Part shown: positions 6,463 to 13,477 of the stretch, one piece after another
Layout: each line of letters opens with the position of its first letter
Numbering within the stretch: the stretch's first letter is position 1
NCBI GenBank assembly: GCA_025357895.1
Contig: JANYLL010000261.1
Location: forward strand, 1 to 13,657
Length of the DNA stretch: 13,657 nt
Reading direction: 5' to 3'
DNA from: Ignavibacteriota bacterium
Lineage (GTDB): Bacteria; Bacteroidota; Ignavibacteria; Palsa-1295
Program-made: the position numbers and the translations under genes
Notes under the pieces: model-generated
Told to the model about the DNA's origin: nothing
What the model saw: the letters and a program-made list of their open reading frames with translations, nothing else
Database searches by the model: none

Positions 6463-6488
6463 GAAGGTGAGGATTAATCCTCACCTTC
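6463..6488. repeat. 26-bp perfect inverted repeat (strong hairpin)
   Basis: The arm GAAGGTGAGGATT (6463-6475) is followed immediately by its exact reverse complement (6476-6488), giving an 11-bp stem with a TTAA loop. It lies between the AHSA1 pseudogene (ends 6525) and the start of the membrane protein (6411), both on the minus strand. On that strand only a short TTTT follows about eight bases later, so it is an imperfect terminator. It could equally act as an operator for the membrane-protein gene. Confidence 0.6.
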
Positions 6489-6524
6489 ACATCTGCGTAA
6501 GAGAAATGATCAATGTGTTTGGTT

Positions 6525-6973
6525 TTACGGCTGTGGAATCACAGGTTCAACTAATTTTATTAATTTTTCTAATGAATCCTGCCAGCCAAGGTAGCACATT
6601 TCTGTGGGTATCATAGCAGGAATGCCTTCTTGCGTGACTTTGAGTTCTGTGCCGACCATTACTTTTTTTAGCCAGACGGTGGTGACCATCTCACCGGGCA
6701 TATTCGGATCATCGAATACATCAGTATATTTCAGGAATTCATTCGGTTTTATTTCTAAAAATTTTCCGCCAAAAGAATGCCCATTGCCTGTTGTAAAATT
6801 AGTAAAGGTCATTTTGTAACTGCCGCCAACATGCGGCTCAAATTGTTGTACGGTGCATAAAAATCCGTATGGTGGAAGCCAGGCTGCCATTGCCATCGGT
6901 TCGGTAAAAGCGCGATACACTTTTTCCGGCGTGCTTTGATAACTCTGTGTAATGTTACGCTATTGGTTTCCAT
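6525..6973 (-). pseudogene. AHSA1-type SRPBCC domain gene with a one-base frameshift
   Basis: The continuous frame from 6920 downwards encodes YRAFTEPMAMAAWLPPYGF, FEPHVGGSYKM and a C-terminus ending LIKLVEPVIPQP, typical of the AHSA1 branch of the SRPBCC (START-like) fold. This frame lacks the usual start and is closed by TAG at 6960-6962. In the neighbouring frame an ATG at 6971-6973 encodes METNSVTLHRVIKA, the expected N-terminus. The frames join at 6930-6934, where GCACG would have to be GCAACG to read on into TPEKVYRAF. One missing base therefore splits a gene of about 149 codons. No slippery heptamer is present, so programmed frameshifting is unlikely. Either a recent pseudogene or a sequencing error. 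A GTG at 6918-6920 would give a product lacking the first strand of the fold. The role of such proteins is unclear; they bind small hydrophobic ligands. Confidence 0.8.
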
Positions 6974-7039
6974 ATTCTATATTTTCAGGTTGAGTACAAA
7001 GTGATAGTTTTGAGACAGATGTTTTTATAGTCGAAAATA

Positions 7040-7633
7040 CTAATCTTCTAATCCCTTCCCCGCCAGAATTTGTTCTAAATATTTTTCCACTCTTGCTTCA
7101 CGGGTTTTGGACTGTTTGGCAGAAGAAAAATATAGAAGATATCCTCGCTGTCTGCCCGGTGTCAGCGAATAAAAAGCTTTTTTTAATGCGGGCATTCCTT
7201 TTAATTTCTCTTCGAATTCTTCAGGCATGTTGAACTCTGAAGTTTTTTTCAGATCAACTCTCAAGCCGGCTTTTTCAACTTTAATGGCTTCTTTAATATA
7301 TGCTTTTATTGTGGATTCCATCTTTGTGATCTCACCAATAGAGGTGAAGCGAACCTGGCGCGCTGCCTGCACATTCTCTGTTTGTTGAATAAGGATACCC
7401 TTAGCGTCCTTTAATAAGGCACCTTTAAAGAATAGCAGCGCACAGTATTCTTTAAAGATATGGATGAGAACGATATTTTTTTTCTCAAGTGAGTAGTAAG
7501 GACAGCCCCATTTCAATTCTTCGTCCAGCCCGCAGTTGAGAACTATCGCTCTCAATTTCCTGATCTCTTCCTGCCTTTTTTTATTTTTGTCGAAATACCA
7601 ATCAACTTTAGGATTCATTTTATTCATCGGCAT
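7040..7633 (-). CDS. YdeI/OmdA-type protein with DUF1801 domain
   Basis: About 197 residues. The N-terminal two thirds resemble DUF1801 (YdhG-like): VDWYFDKNKK, then LRAIVLNCGLDEELKWGCPYYSLE and ALLFFKGALLKD. The C-terminus is the OmdA (bacteriocin-resistance/OmpD-associated) domain: FYSLTPGRQRGYLLYFSSAK followed by TREARVEKYLEQILAGKG. The combination is the common YdeI family; proposed roles in stress or bacteriocin tolerance come from enterobacterial studies and may not transfer. ATGs at 7631-7633, 7625-7627 and 7616-7618 are all possible starts; none has a convincing Shine-Dalgarno, and family members usually begin near MNPKVD. The DUF1801 pseudogene at 11433-11812 shares the first domain type. 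It lies 22 bp after the EamA gene, probably in one transcript. Confidence 0.85.
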   Translation of the reverse strand: MPMNKMNPKVDWYFDKNKKRQEEIRKLRAIVLNCGLDEELKWGCPYYSLEKKNIVLIHIFKEYCALLFFKGALLKDAKGILIQQTENVQAARQVRFTSIGEITKMESTIKAYIKEAIKVEKAGLRVDLKKTSEFNMPEEFEEKLKGMPALKKAFYSLTPGRQRGYLLYFSSAKQSKTREARVEKYLEQILAGKGLED

Positions 7634-7655
7634 CAAGTTAAAGTAAATTATTTTT

Positions 7656-8069
7656 TCAGAAAATCAGCACCAAACTTCCGCCGATAATTAGCGCAGCACC
7701 GATCGCCGTCTTTATCGTAAGCGCTTCTTTTAAAAAGATCGCAGCAAGAATGATGACAAATGCCACACTTAATTTATCTATCGGCGCAACCTTCGATGCG
7801 TCACCAAGCGAAAGAGCTTTGAAATAAAATACCCATGATAAGCCGGTTGCAATTCCGGAGAGAACGAGGAATAAAATATTTTCTTTCGATAGAAGATCAA
7901 TATCTTTTGCATTGCCTCTGGCGAAGACAATACCCCATGCAATAAAAAGGATGACTACTGTCCGCACTGCGGTGGCCAAATCTGAGTTCACTCCTTTTAT
8001 TCCGATCTTCGCGAAGATCGCCGTCAACGCTGCAAACACGGCTGATAATAATGCATACATCCACCACAT
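7656..8069 (-). CDS. Half-size EamA (DMT superfamily) transporter
   Basis: A 137-residue, very hydrophobic protein with about five membrane helices (near residues 3-21, 33-50, 65-84, 94-112 and 117-137). It carries a single EamA domain: MWWMYALLSAVFAALTAIFA at the start, RTVVILFIAWG in helix 2 and YFKALSLGDASKVAPIDKLS between helices 3 and 4, the latter being the conserved EamA signature. Full-length EamA transporters have two such domains, so this one probably works as a dimer in the inner membrane. The substrate is unknown. ATG at 8067-8069 is preceded by GGGAG at good spacing. It starts 13 bp after the DUF1648 gene ends, indicating one operon. Confidence 0.88.
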   Translation of the reverse strand: MWWMYALLSAVFAALTAIFAKIGIKGVNSDLATAVRTVVILFIAWGIVFARGNAKDIDLLSKENILFLVLSGIATGLSWVFYFKALSLGDASKVAPIDKLSVAFVIILAAIFLKEALTIKTAIGAALIIGGSLVLIF

Positions 8070-8082
8070 AGTTATTCTCCCT

Positions 8083-8586
8083 TTAGGTTGATTTGAACGA
8101 CTTGATAATAAAGAATATCAATGGAATAAATATTAATCCCAGGATCAATGGTAATGCCCAAAGACCAATCCCCTTTCCTCCTACAGCCGCTGCCTGCGAA
8201 GTCAAATATACAAGTAAGAAGAAAATAGCAACAATTGCAAATTTCAGAAATCGAAGCATCCGCATTGCATTACTGTATTGCCTCTGGGCATTTTCAACTG
8301 TGATATTTTTCGGGTAATTAAAAATATGAGGAAACATATTCAGAACCGTTAACCCTATGAAAAGAACAGTCCCAATTATGGGAAGTATGAATATGGTCCC
8401 TTTGCTGCCATAACTATCTGCTTGACCGGCTGCATTAAAATGAGTCGGAATATTATCAGGAAGAGTTGAATAATTGAAAAGTGTAAAACCCCAAAGTAAG
8501 CCCAACGTCAACCAGCCAAGGAACTCCATAACTTTGTCTATCGGCAGAAGCGCGATAGTTAATTTCGGTCTTGATTCAGTGTCCAT
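8083..8586 (-). CDS. DUF1648 multi-pass membrane protein
   Basis: A 167-residue protein with four predicted membrane helices (about 19-38, 64-84, 112-132 and 141-162). The loop after helix 1 reads LPDNIPTHFNAAGQADSYGS (42-61), the hallmark of DUF1648 (LPxxIPxHFNxxGxxDxxGSK). The domain occurs in SdpI-like immunity proteins and many uncharacterised membrane proteins; the second SdpI half is not evident here, so I give no immunity call. ATG at 8584-8586. It is the first gene of a minus-strand unit with the EamA transporter and the YdeI-type protein. I could not identify a clear promoter in the divergent gap 8587-8788. Confidence 0.85.
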   Translation of the reverse strand: MDTESRPKLTIALLPIDKVMEFLGWLTLGLLWGFTLFNYSTLPDNIPTHFNAAGQADSYGSKGTIFILPIIGTVLFIGLTVLNMFPHIFNYPKNITVENAQRQYSNAMRMLRFLKFAIVAIFFLLVYLTSQAAAVGGKGIGLWALPLILGLIFIPLIFFIIKSFKST

Positions 8587-8753
8587 TATTGTAAAATCGT
8601 TTAAGGTAGAATTCTATTCAATGCCATATCCCTCAGTTATTGTTCCCATACATTATTATAGCTTGTGGTACAGAAAAATTGCGGAACCAAATTCTTCGCA
8701 AACTTCTTGCAATTCTATTACATTTCCGTGACAAATCCTTCCTTTATATATCG

Positions 8754-8761
8754 TACTTTTG
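8754..8761 (+). promoter_or_regulatory. Promoter -7 element of the T9SS cargo gene
   Basis: TACTTTTG is a perfect TAnnTTTG element. The start codon at 8789 leaves a leader of about 20-25 bases after the expected transcript start. No TTG lies at the ideal -33 spacing, so the call rests on the -7 element and its position. The rest of the 8587-8788 gap shows no gene. Confidence 0.45.
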
Positions 8762-8788
8762 TAAAGCTTTTTTTAAGTGATAACGTCC

Positions 8789-10924
8789 ATGAAAAATAGT
8801 AATAGGTTTTACATTCTGGTAAGTTTTTTGCTCCTTGTTTCGGGGATTTTTCCGCTCGCATCATTTGCACAGAAAAAAGATAACCTTGGGAAAGAATTTT
8901 TCGTGGCATTTGCAGAAAATCAGGGTTCTGGTGATGAGACATTCAATTTTTTCGCTCTTTTTATTACCGGCAAAATAGCTACACAAGGGAGTGTAGAAGT
9001 ACCTGCATTAGGTTTTACTCAGAGTTTCACGATCACTCCCGGGAAGGTCACAACGATCAATCTGCCGAATGGGAAAAATCCAGGAGATCCGACTGTCGAA
9101 ATTTCTACAGATGAGCAAGTACTCTCAGGTATGGGAGTTCATATCATTGCAGATAATGAAATTGCCGTTTATGGAATCAACCATAAGCAATTCTCAAGCG
9201 ATGCCTTCATGGCACTTCCGGTCGATGTGCTCGGCACAGAATACCGTACTCTTAATTATCAGACTTCGCAGCCTAATGGAGTTGGCAGCGTAGGTTTACC
9301 TGCTGAATTCTGGATCGTGGGTGTAACGAATTCAACAAATGTGAAGATCACTCCGAAGGCTGCAACTTCAAATCAAAGTCCTGCCGGAATCCCTTTCACC
9401 ATTCAACTCAATAGAGGTGAAGTGTTTTTAGTACAGGGCAATGCTGCCGATACGACAAATGACCTGACAGGATCTCTTATCGAATCCGATAAGCCTGTCT
9501 CGGTCTTTTCCGGTCATGTACGGACTGACATCCCTCACGGATTTAAGAACGAGGGTTCGAGTTCGACCAGCCGCGATCATCTTGTCGAGCAAATGCCTCC
9601 GGTGACTGCATGGGGGTATTCAGCACTGGTCGCCCCATATGCAACCTCATCACTTCCTGATCTTGTTCGTATTGTCTCCCACACGAATGCGAATAAAATT
9701 TCGGTAAACGGCACTCCTGTTGTGAGACTCAATGCTGGAGATTTTTATGAGATCACAAAATTAAACGGTCCCGTCTCAATAACCTCGACAGCTCCGATCT
9801 TAGTGGGGCAGTATATGCATACCAGTCGTTTTGGCACTTCCGGAGGAGGAGGGACAGCCTATGGCGATCCAGCATACTCCCTCGTATTTCCCCTTGAACA
9901 ATTCGATACCTCCTATACTTTTATGGTTGATCAGGATGAGACTTCCTTCACAGGTAACTTTATTAATATTGTAACCTGCGAATCCGGATTTACCGATATG
10001 TCACTTGATGGAAAGTCGATCACATCCTATAATGGATTTAGCATTCAGAAGTTTCCCGGATCACATTATGTCTATGCACAAATTAGCGTAGAGCAAGGTG
10101 ATCACAAGATCTCAGCTTCTCTACCTTTCGGTATCACTGTCTATGCATTCGGCTCGGTAGATAGTTATGCCTATCCGGGCGGATCACTCCTGGATTCATT
10201 TAATGTGACTTCGAAACACATTGAGTACGCTGTGTCAAGCAAGAAGATCATTAATAATACATTCGGAGCAACGATTAATTTGCCGATCTTCCTGAAAAAG
10301 AATGGCACGATGCCTTCACTCGAGATGGTAATGCATTACCCGATTTCTTTCCTATCATACCAGCGCTCCACAACTCCTTCAGGAAAAAAAATTGATATTC
10401 CGGGACAACAGTGGGCAGGCAGGACGAAGCTTCATTTCGATGCTGCCGATCTCACAGCTGTCAGTGATTCACTTATAGGGTTCTGTAACTTTACATGGAA
10501 TCCTATCGAGAACGAATGCTCCGATATTATTTTCGATTCATTAAGTGCAGTGATGCCTGATGATCCTTGCACCGGAGCAGTACGAATCACTTCTTCAACT
10601 ACTGTTGCAAAGGGACTTATTGGAACTTCTATATCATGTGGAAAAGCAGATGTAACTGATCATACTATGCTACAGCAGGAGGAATTGATTTTTAGCCCTA
10701 ACCCTGCAAAAGAATTCGGCTCTCTTATGAGCAAAACTTATTCGGGCAAACTCGATATAAAATTTATTAACACACTTGGGGTAAAATTAAAAGAGCAATC
10801 TATAGAAGTTAGCTCCGGAATCCCTGTACCTCTGAGTCTTGAATTTTTGTCGGATGGAGTATACTACATTCAGATTTCCAGCGAGAAATTTTCAAAGGTC
10901 ATTCCGTTCATTCACATCCGCTGA
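8789..10924 (+). CDS. Secreted IgGFc-binding-domain protein with T9SS type A sorting domain
   Basis: A 711-residue protein. I take ATG 8789 because MKNSNRFYILVSFLLLVSG begins a signal peptide (SFAQ cut near residue 28); the frame opens 12 bases earlier at a GTG. Residues about 120-465 fit the IgGFc-binding N-terminal family: IAVYGINHKQFSSDAFMALP, VDVLGTEYRTLNY, KPVSVFSGHV, RDHLVEQMPPVTAWG and a Gly-rich loop (SGGGGTAYGDP). Residues about 475-625 look like a further beta-sandwich with Cys566, Cys577, Cys593 and Cys617. Residues about 633-711 are the sorting domain: FSPNPAKEF, INTLGVKLKEQ and FLSDGVYYIQISSEKFSKVI. This domain directs passage through the outer membrane by the type IX system. In animals IgGFc domains bind immunoglobulin; in environmental bacteria the ligand is unknown, and adhesion is inferred. 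Single transcription unit with its own -7 element. Confidence 0.88.
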   Translation: MKNSNRFYILVSFLLLVSGIFPLASFAQKKDNLGKEFFVAFAENQGSGDETFNFFALFITGKIATQGSVEVPALGFTQSFTITPGKVTTINLPNGKNPGDPTVEISTDEQVLSGMGVHIIADNEIAVYGINHKQFSSDAFMALPVDVLGTEYRTLNYQTSQPNGVGSVGLPAEFWIVGVTNSTNVKITPKAATSNQSPAGIPFTIQLNRGEVFLVQGNAADTTNDLTGSLIESDKPVSVFSGHVRTDIPHGFKNEGSSSTSRDHLVEQMPPVTAWGYSALVAPYATSSLPDLVRIVSHTNANKISVNGTPVVRLNAGDFYEITKLNGPVSITSTAPILVGQYMHTSRFGTSGGGGTAYGDPAYSLVFPLEQFDTSYTFMVDQDETSFTGNFINIVTCESGFTDMSLDGKSITSYNGFSIQKFPGSHYVYAQISVEQGDHKISASLPFGITVYAFGSVDSYAYPGGSLLDSFNVTSKHIEYAVSSKKIINNTFGATINLPIFLKKNGTMPSLEMVMHYPISFLSYQRSTTPSGKKIDIPGQQWAGRTKLHFDAADLTAVSDSLIGFCNFTWNPIENECSDIIFDSLSAVMPDDPCTGAVRITSSTTVAKGLIGTSISCGKADVTDHTMLQQEELIFSPNPAKEFGSLMSKTYSGKLDIKFINTLGVKLKEQSIEVSSGIPVPLSLEFLSDGVYYIQISSEKFSKVIPFIHIR

Positions 10925-10948
10925 TATTTGATTTGGCTATGCTATTAG

Positions 10949-10985
10949 TCTCCCATCGGTATGAGGGAGATTCACAATTATTTTT
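10949..10985. terminator. Hairpin between convergent genes
   Basis: TCTCCC (10949-10954) and GGGAGA (10965-10970) form a 6-bp stem with a 10-base loop, followed on the plus strand by an A/T stretch with TTTTT at 10981-10985. It lies in the short gap between the end of the T9SS cargo gene (10924) and the convergent VOC gene end (10978). A weak terminator is plausible. Confidence 0.4.
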
Positions 10986-11430
10986 GATCGGCAGCATCCT
11001 GCAAGTCCTGAATGATGAGCTTATTCATTTTGAGCATTGCCTGCATTACCCTTTGAGATTTTGCAGCATCTTTATCACCCAATAACTCTCCGAGAATCGG
11101 CGGTACGATCTGCCATGCAACACCGAATTTGTCCTGAAGCCAACCGCATCTATCCTGATGTCCGCCTTCAGAAAGTTTATCCCAATAATAATCTATTTCA
11201 TCCTGTGTCGGGCAGTTCACAAAAAGCGAGATGCCAAGCGAAAAAGAAAAAGTAGGTCCGCCATTAAGCGCAAAGAATCGCTGCCCTTCGAGTTCGAATG
11301 TGCCGCCGAAAAAAATGTTGCCATTTTTCATGACACTGACGATCTTCGAATTTTTGAAAACGGAAGTATAGAAATTTATTGCCTCTTCGGCTTGATTATT
11401 GAATGTTAAGAACGTGGTTATTTTTTGCAT
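10978..11430 (-). CDS. VOC family protein, PhnB-like
   Basis: A 150-residue protein with the PhnB-like pattern of the vicinal-oxygen-chelate superfamily (often labelled 3-demethylubiquinone-9 methyltransferase, a name based on old annotation): ITTFLTFNNQAEEAINFYTS, VFKNSKIVSV, FELEGQRFFALNGGPTFSF, ISLFVNCPTQDEIDYYWDKL, GWLQDKFGVAWQIVP and RVMQAMLKMNKLII. The loop after ISV is shorter than usual (the common GxGxxGxV segment is compressed). The function of this subgroup is not established; I see no evidence for methyltransferase activity. ATG at 11428-11430 without Shine-Dalgarno. It starts two bases after the ancestral stop of the DUF1801 gene, so the two were tightly coupled. Last gene of the minus-strand accessory cluster. 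Confidence 0.88.
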   Translation of the reverse strand: MQKITTFLTFNNQAEEAINFYTSVFKNSKIVSVMKNGNIFFGGTFELEGQRFFALNGGPTFSFSLGISLFVNCPTQDEIDYYWDKLSEGGHQDRCGWLQDKFGVAWQIVPPILGELLGDKDAAKSQRVMQAMLKMNKLIIQDLQDAADQK

Positions 11431-11432
11431 CG

Positions 11433-11812
11433 TTATTGTTTTTTATTTAGATTATTTTTCAGTTTTTCTTTTGCTAAATTTTCCTTCACCCGTGCTCTCA
11501 CTATTTTTTTTACGAGTGTAGCAGAAATTGGATAGCGCTTTTGGAAGTGCTATACGTTTTCAACTCTTCTTTAAATGCTTCAACCGTTCGCGAATTCCAA
11601 GGATAGAATCCAACATGATTCTTCCATGCCGCAAAACCGACGAGCATTCCGTGATATTTGAATGCAGGCATGGCGTAACTGATCACTTCTTCAGCATCGG
11701 GTGCAATAGATAAAATTATCTGCCGCAATTTTTCAAGCGCAACCCGTGTCTTTGGTGGTTGCAGAGCAAAATACTCATCGATATTTTTTGCAGGTTCCAT
11801 TGTTGTATTCAT
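11433..11812 (-). pseudogene. DUF1801 (YdhG-like) gene broken by a small deletion and frameshift
   Basis: From ATG 11812 (MNTTMEPAKNIDEYFA) the frame encodes a normal DUF1801 domain: IAPDAEEVISYAMPAFKYHG and HVGFYPWNSRTVEAF. It then ends abnormally (SAIQFLLHS, stop at 11510-11512). Family members continue as ...IxFPLDKPxPxxLVKKIVxARVKEN. That tail is still present in the next frame, reading ATLVKKIVRARVKENLAKEK and continuing to a TAA at 11433-11435, two bases before the next gene's ATG. The segment FPLDKP is missing and the frame is shifted at CAATTT (11525-11530), which fits both sides of the junction. A deletion between two short CAATTT-like repeats is a simple explanation (inferred). As it stands a 100-residue truncated product could be made. 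Sequencing error is less likely here than for a one-base change, because several codons are missing. Confidence 0.75.
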
Positions 11813-11862
11813 AACTACGGTGCGTAGAAGACGAAGCCCCACATAGTTGAGACAATAAATGG

Positions 11863-12252
11863 TTATTGCAAAGGCTGCAACATGCTGACGCGGTTGCCTT
11901 CTGTATCTTTGAAGGATACCCATTTGCCAACTCCCGGAATATCCATCGGTTCGCTGATAATTGTCCCGCCTGCAGCAATGATTTTTTTCATGTGGTCATC
12001 GAGGTTTTCTACTCCGATGACCACAGAGGGGGCATGTGAAAGCGGATCATCCGTTCTCTGATAAAAACCACCATTGATAGCCCCGGCCTTTTTGGGCATT
12101 CTGTTCTCATCGGTTTCAGTCGTAGCGACTACGACATAACCTCCCATTTCTTCACCGAGCATCTGAGTTTGCCAACCGAAAGTTTTTGTATAAAAATCGC
12201 TCATGCGTTTTTTTTCTACTGCAGGCATTTCGAAATGTATTACTGGATTCAT
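11863..12252 (-). CDS. VOC family glyoxalase-like protein
   Basis: A 129-residue protein of the glyoxalase/bleomycin-resistance type: VIHFEMPAVEKKRMSDFYTK near the N-terminus, FGWQTQML, NGGFYQRTDDP, then VVIGVENLDDHMKKIIAAGG, and GVGKWVSFKDTEGNRVSMLQ at the end. Two beta-alpha-beta-beta-beta modules are evident. His6 and Glu8 lie at the usual first metal-ligand region. The substrate cannot be told; this subgroup is a common unassigned VOC in Bacteroidota. ATG at 12250-12252 has AAAGGA about nine bases upstream. It ends 50 bp before the DUF1801 pseudogene and starts 36 bp after the DHFR-like gene. Confidence 0.88.
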   Translation of the reverse strand: MNPVIHFEMPAVEKKRMSDFYTKTFGWQTQMLGEEMGGYVVVATTETDENRMPKKAGAINGGFYQRTDDPLSHAPSVVIGVENLDDHMKKIIAAGGTIISEPMDIPGVGKWVSFKDTEGNRVSMLQPLQ

Positions 12253-12288
12253 GGTTATATTCCTTTGTAAATACTAAATGGATAAAAA

Positions 12289-12861
12289 TTAATTTTCCTT
12301 CCTGACATATTGTAATGCAACAACACCACAATCAAAACCGATGGAGCGCTTCAATGAAAATCCCTGCTTCGCATCTATTCCATCAAATATTGAATTACCT
12401 TTTCCGATCGCCGTCGGATTGATAAACAAATTCAGTTCATCTATTAAGCTTTCTTTAATAAGATTCGAAACAAATCCAGTTCCGCCATAGACTATGATGT
12501 CTCTGCCCTGCTGATTCTTCAGAAAATTTATTTCTGTCGTAAGATCACCGGTTGCAAGAGTCGTATTTTTCCATGACGAGCTTGTCATTGTTTTCGTAAA
12601 AACAACCTTTGGAGTCTCGCACATTTTCATCCCAAATCCATATTCCGGACTATTAGGATCTTTGATCGCATTTTCCCAATATCCCACGAATCCATCCGTC
12701 ATCTTACGTCCCAAAATAATAGTATCTACAGGATCCGTAAGGCTTGTGACATAGCTCTTTAATTTATCATCCCAATCCCATGTCATCCAATCGAGTTCGC
12801 CATTCGGTCCGCTATGAAAGCCATCTAATGAAATCTGTGACTGTAATTTTAGTTTTCTCAT
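12289..12861 (-). CDS. Dihydrofolate reductase family (RibD C-terminal) protein
   Basis: A 190-residue protein of the RibD_C/DHFR-like superfamily: MRKLKLQSQISLDGF at the start, GPNGELDWMTWDWDD, PVDTIILGRKMTDGFVGYW (substrate and cofactor site), KVVFTKTM, and IIVYGGTGFVSNLI (about 122-135, the NADPH phosphate loop), ending in FSLKRSIGFDCGVVALQYV. I chose ATG 12859-12861, since QISLDGF sits close to the N-terminus in this family; the open frame continues 20 residues upstream into the preceding gene. Family members are neither true dihydrofolate reductases nor RibD as a rule; an NAD(P)H-dependent reductase of unknown substrate is the honest call. It lies between two VOC genes in the same direction. 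Confidence 0.9.
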   Translation of the reverse strand: MRKLKLQSQISLDGFHSGPNGELDWMTWDWDDKLKSYVTSLTDPVDTIILGRKMTDGFVGYWENAIKDPNSPEYGFGMKMCETPKVVFTKTMTSSSWKNTTLATGDLTTEINFLKNQQGRDIIVYGGTGFVSNLIKESLIDELNLFINPTAIGKGNSIFDGIDAKQGFSLKRSIGFDCGVVALQYVRKEN

Positions 12862-12892
12862 GTTAGTGTTGTTGCTATTATTTTTTCGTCCG

Positions 12893-13330
12893 TTACTTTT
12901 GCTCGTTATATCTTGCATCAAAATCTACGATCCATTCAATTCCATATTTGTCCCTAAAACAACCAAAATATGATCCCCAGGGACTGTCGCCAATGGGACC
13001 ATCAATTTGTCCGCCCTCCGAAAGTCCGTTGAATAATCTGTCGGCTTCTTCCCGACTTTCTGCGCTAATAGATATTTTAGACCTGTTTTCGTTTTCATTT
13101 GTTCGTCCCATACTTTCCGGAACGTCATTAGCCATTAAAATACTTTTGCCAATAGGCAAAGCAATGTGCATTATTTTATTTGCATCATTTTCTGCTATAG
13201 TAAATTCAGGGCTTGACAGGTCTTTAAAACGCATCACTTTTGCGTACTCTCCGCCAAATACTGATTTGTAAAAAATGAATGCTTCTTCGGCATTCCCATT
13301 GAAGTTAATATGAGGATTGATATGTGCCAT
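12893..13330 (-). CDS. VOC family protein, PhnB-like
   Basis: A 145-residue protein: INPHINFNGNAEEAFIFYKS, VFGGEYAKVMRF, IMHIALPIGKSILMANDVPE, then ISISAESREEADRLFNGLSE and the end SYFGCFRDKYGIEWIVDFD. This is the PhnB-like VOC pattern with a conserved C-terminal GxxxDKYGxxWxV motif. It is related to, but clearly distinct from, the other PhnB-like protein at 10978-11430. ATG at 13328-13330, A/T-rich leader without Shine-Dalgarno. First gene of the minus-strand accessory cluster; 31 bp separate it from the DHFR-like start. Divergent from the GlxA-type regulator across 147 bp, so that regulator is a candidate controller. Confidence 0.9.
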   Translation of the reverse strand: MAHINPHINFNGNAEEAFIFYKSVFGGEYAKVMRFKDLSSPEFTIAENDANKIMHIALPIGKSILMANDVPESMGRTNENENRSKISISAESREEADRLFNGLSEGGQIDGPIGDSPWGSYFGCFRDKYGIEWIVDFDARYNEQK

Positions 13331-13385
13331 AATTTTATTTATCTAAATCTTTTCTCGAAATGTCCGAGTGCAGTATGATGTAGTA

Positions 13386-13393
13386 CAAAAATA
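13386..13393 (-). promoter_or_regulatory. Promoter -7 element of the accessory gene cluster
   Basis: The minus strand reads TATTTTTG, a perfect TAnnTTTG element, about 55 bases upstream of the VOC start at 13330. No TTG sits at the ideal -33 distance. It lies back to back with the regulator promoter at 13443-13473, with about 50 bp between. Confidence 0.45.
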
Positions 13394-13442
13394 CCACATT
13401 ATCCTGAATTCGTGTGAGGTGCAAGAATGCCATTCTAAGGGG

Positions 13443-13473
13443 TTGATTGCGACATAAATATTCCGTATATTTG
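13443..13473 (+). promoter_or_regulatory. Promoter of the GlxA-type regulator, probably giving a leaderless mRNA
   Basis: TTG (13443-13445) and TATATTTG (13466-13473) are separated by 20 bp, a good match to the Bacteroidota -33/-7 promoter. The ATG begins at 13478, only five bases after the -7 element. The transcript should therefore start at or very near the ATG, and no Shine-Dalgarno sequence could fit. Confidence 0.65.
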
Positions 13474-13477
13474 CATA

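Noticed and set aside
6920..6980. Programmed -1 frameshifting in the AHSA1 gene
   Set aside because: There is no X-XXY-YYZ slippery heptamer at the junction (ATC AAA GCA CGC) and no obvious downstream pseudoknot, and the family is not known to use recoding.
8083..8586. SdpI-type immunity protein
   Set aside because: Only the DUF1648 part is recognisable; the SdpI partner region and a neighbouring toxin gene are not seen.
11813..11923. A 37-residue N-terminal extension of the DUF1801 frame
   Set aside because: The extension overlaps the end of the glyoxalase-like gene and resembles nothing in the family; the ATG at 11812 gives the expected N-terminus.
12862..12921. A longer start for the DHFR-like protein at 12921
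   Set aside because: The extension (rich in Asn, Lys and Ser) overlaps the upstream VOC gene, and the family starts shortly before QISLDGF.
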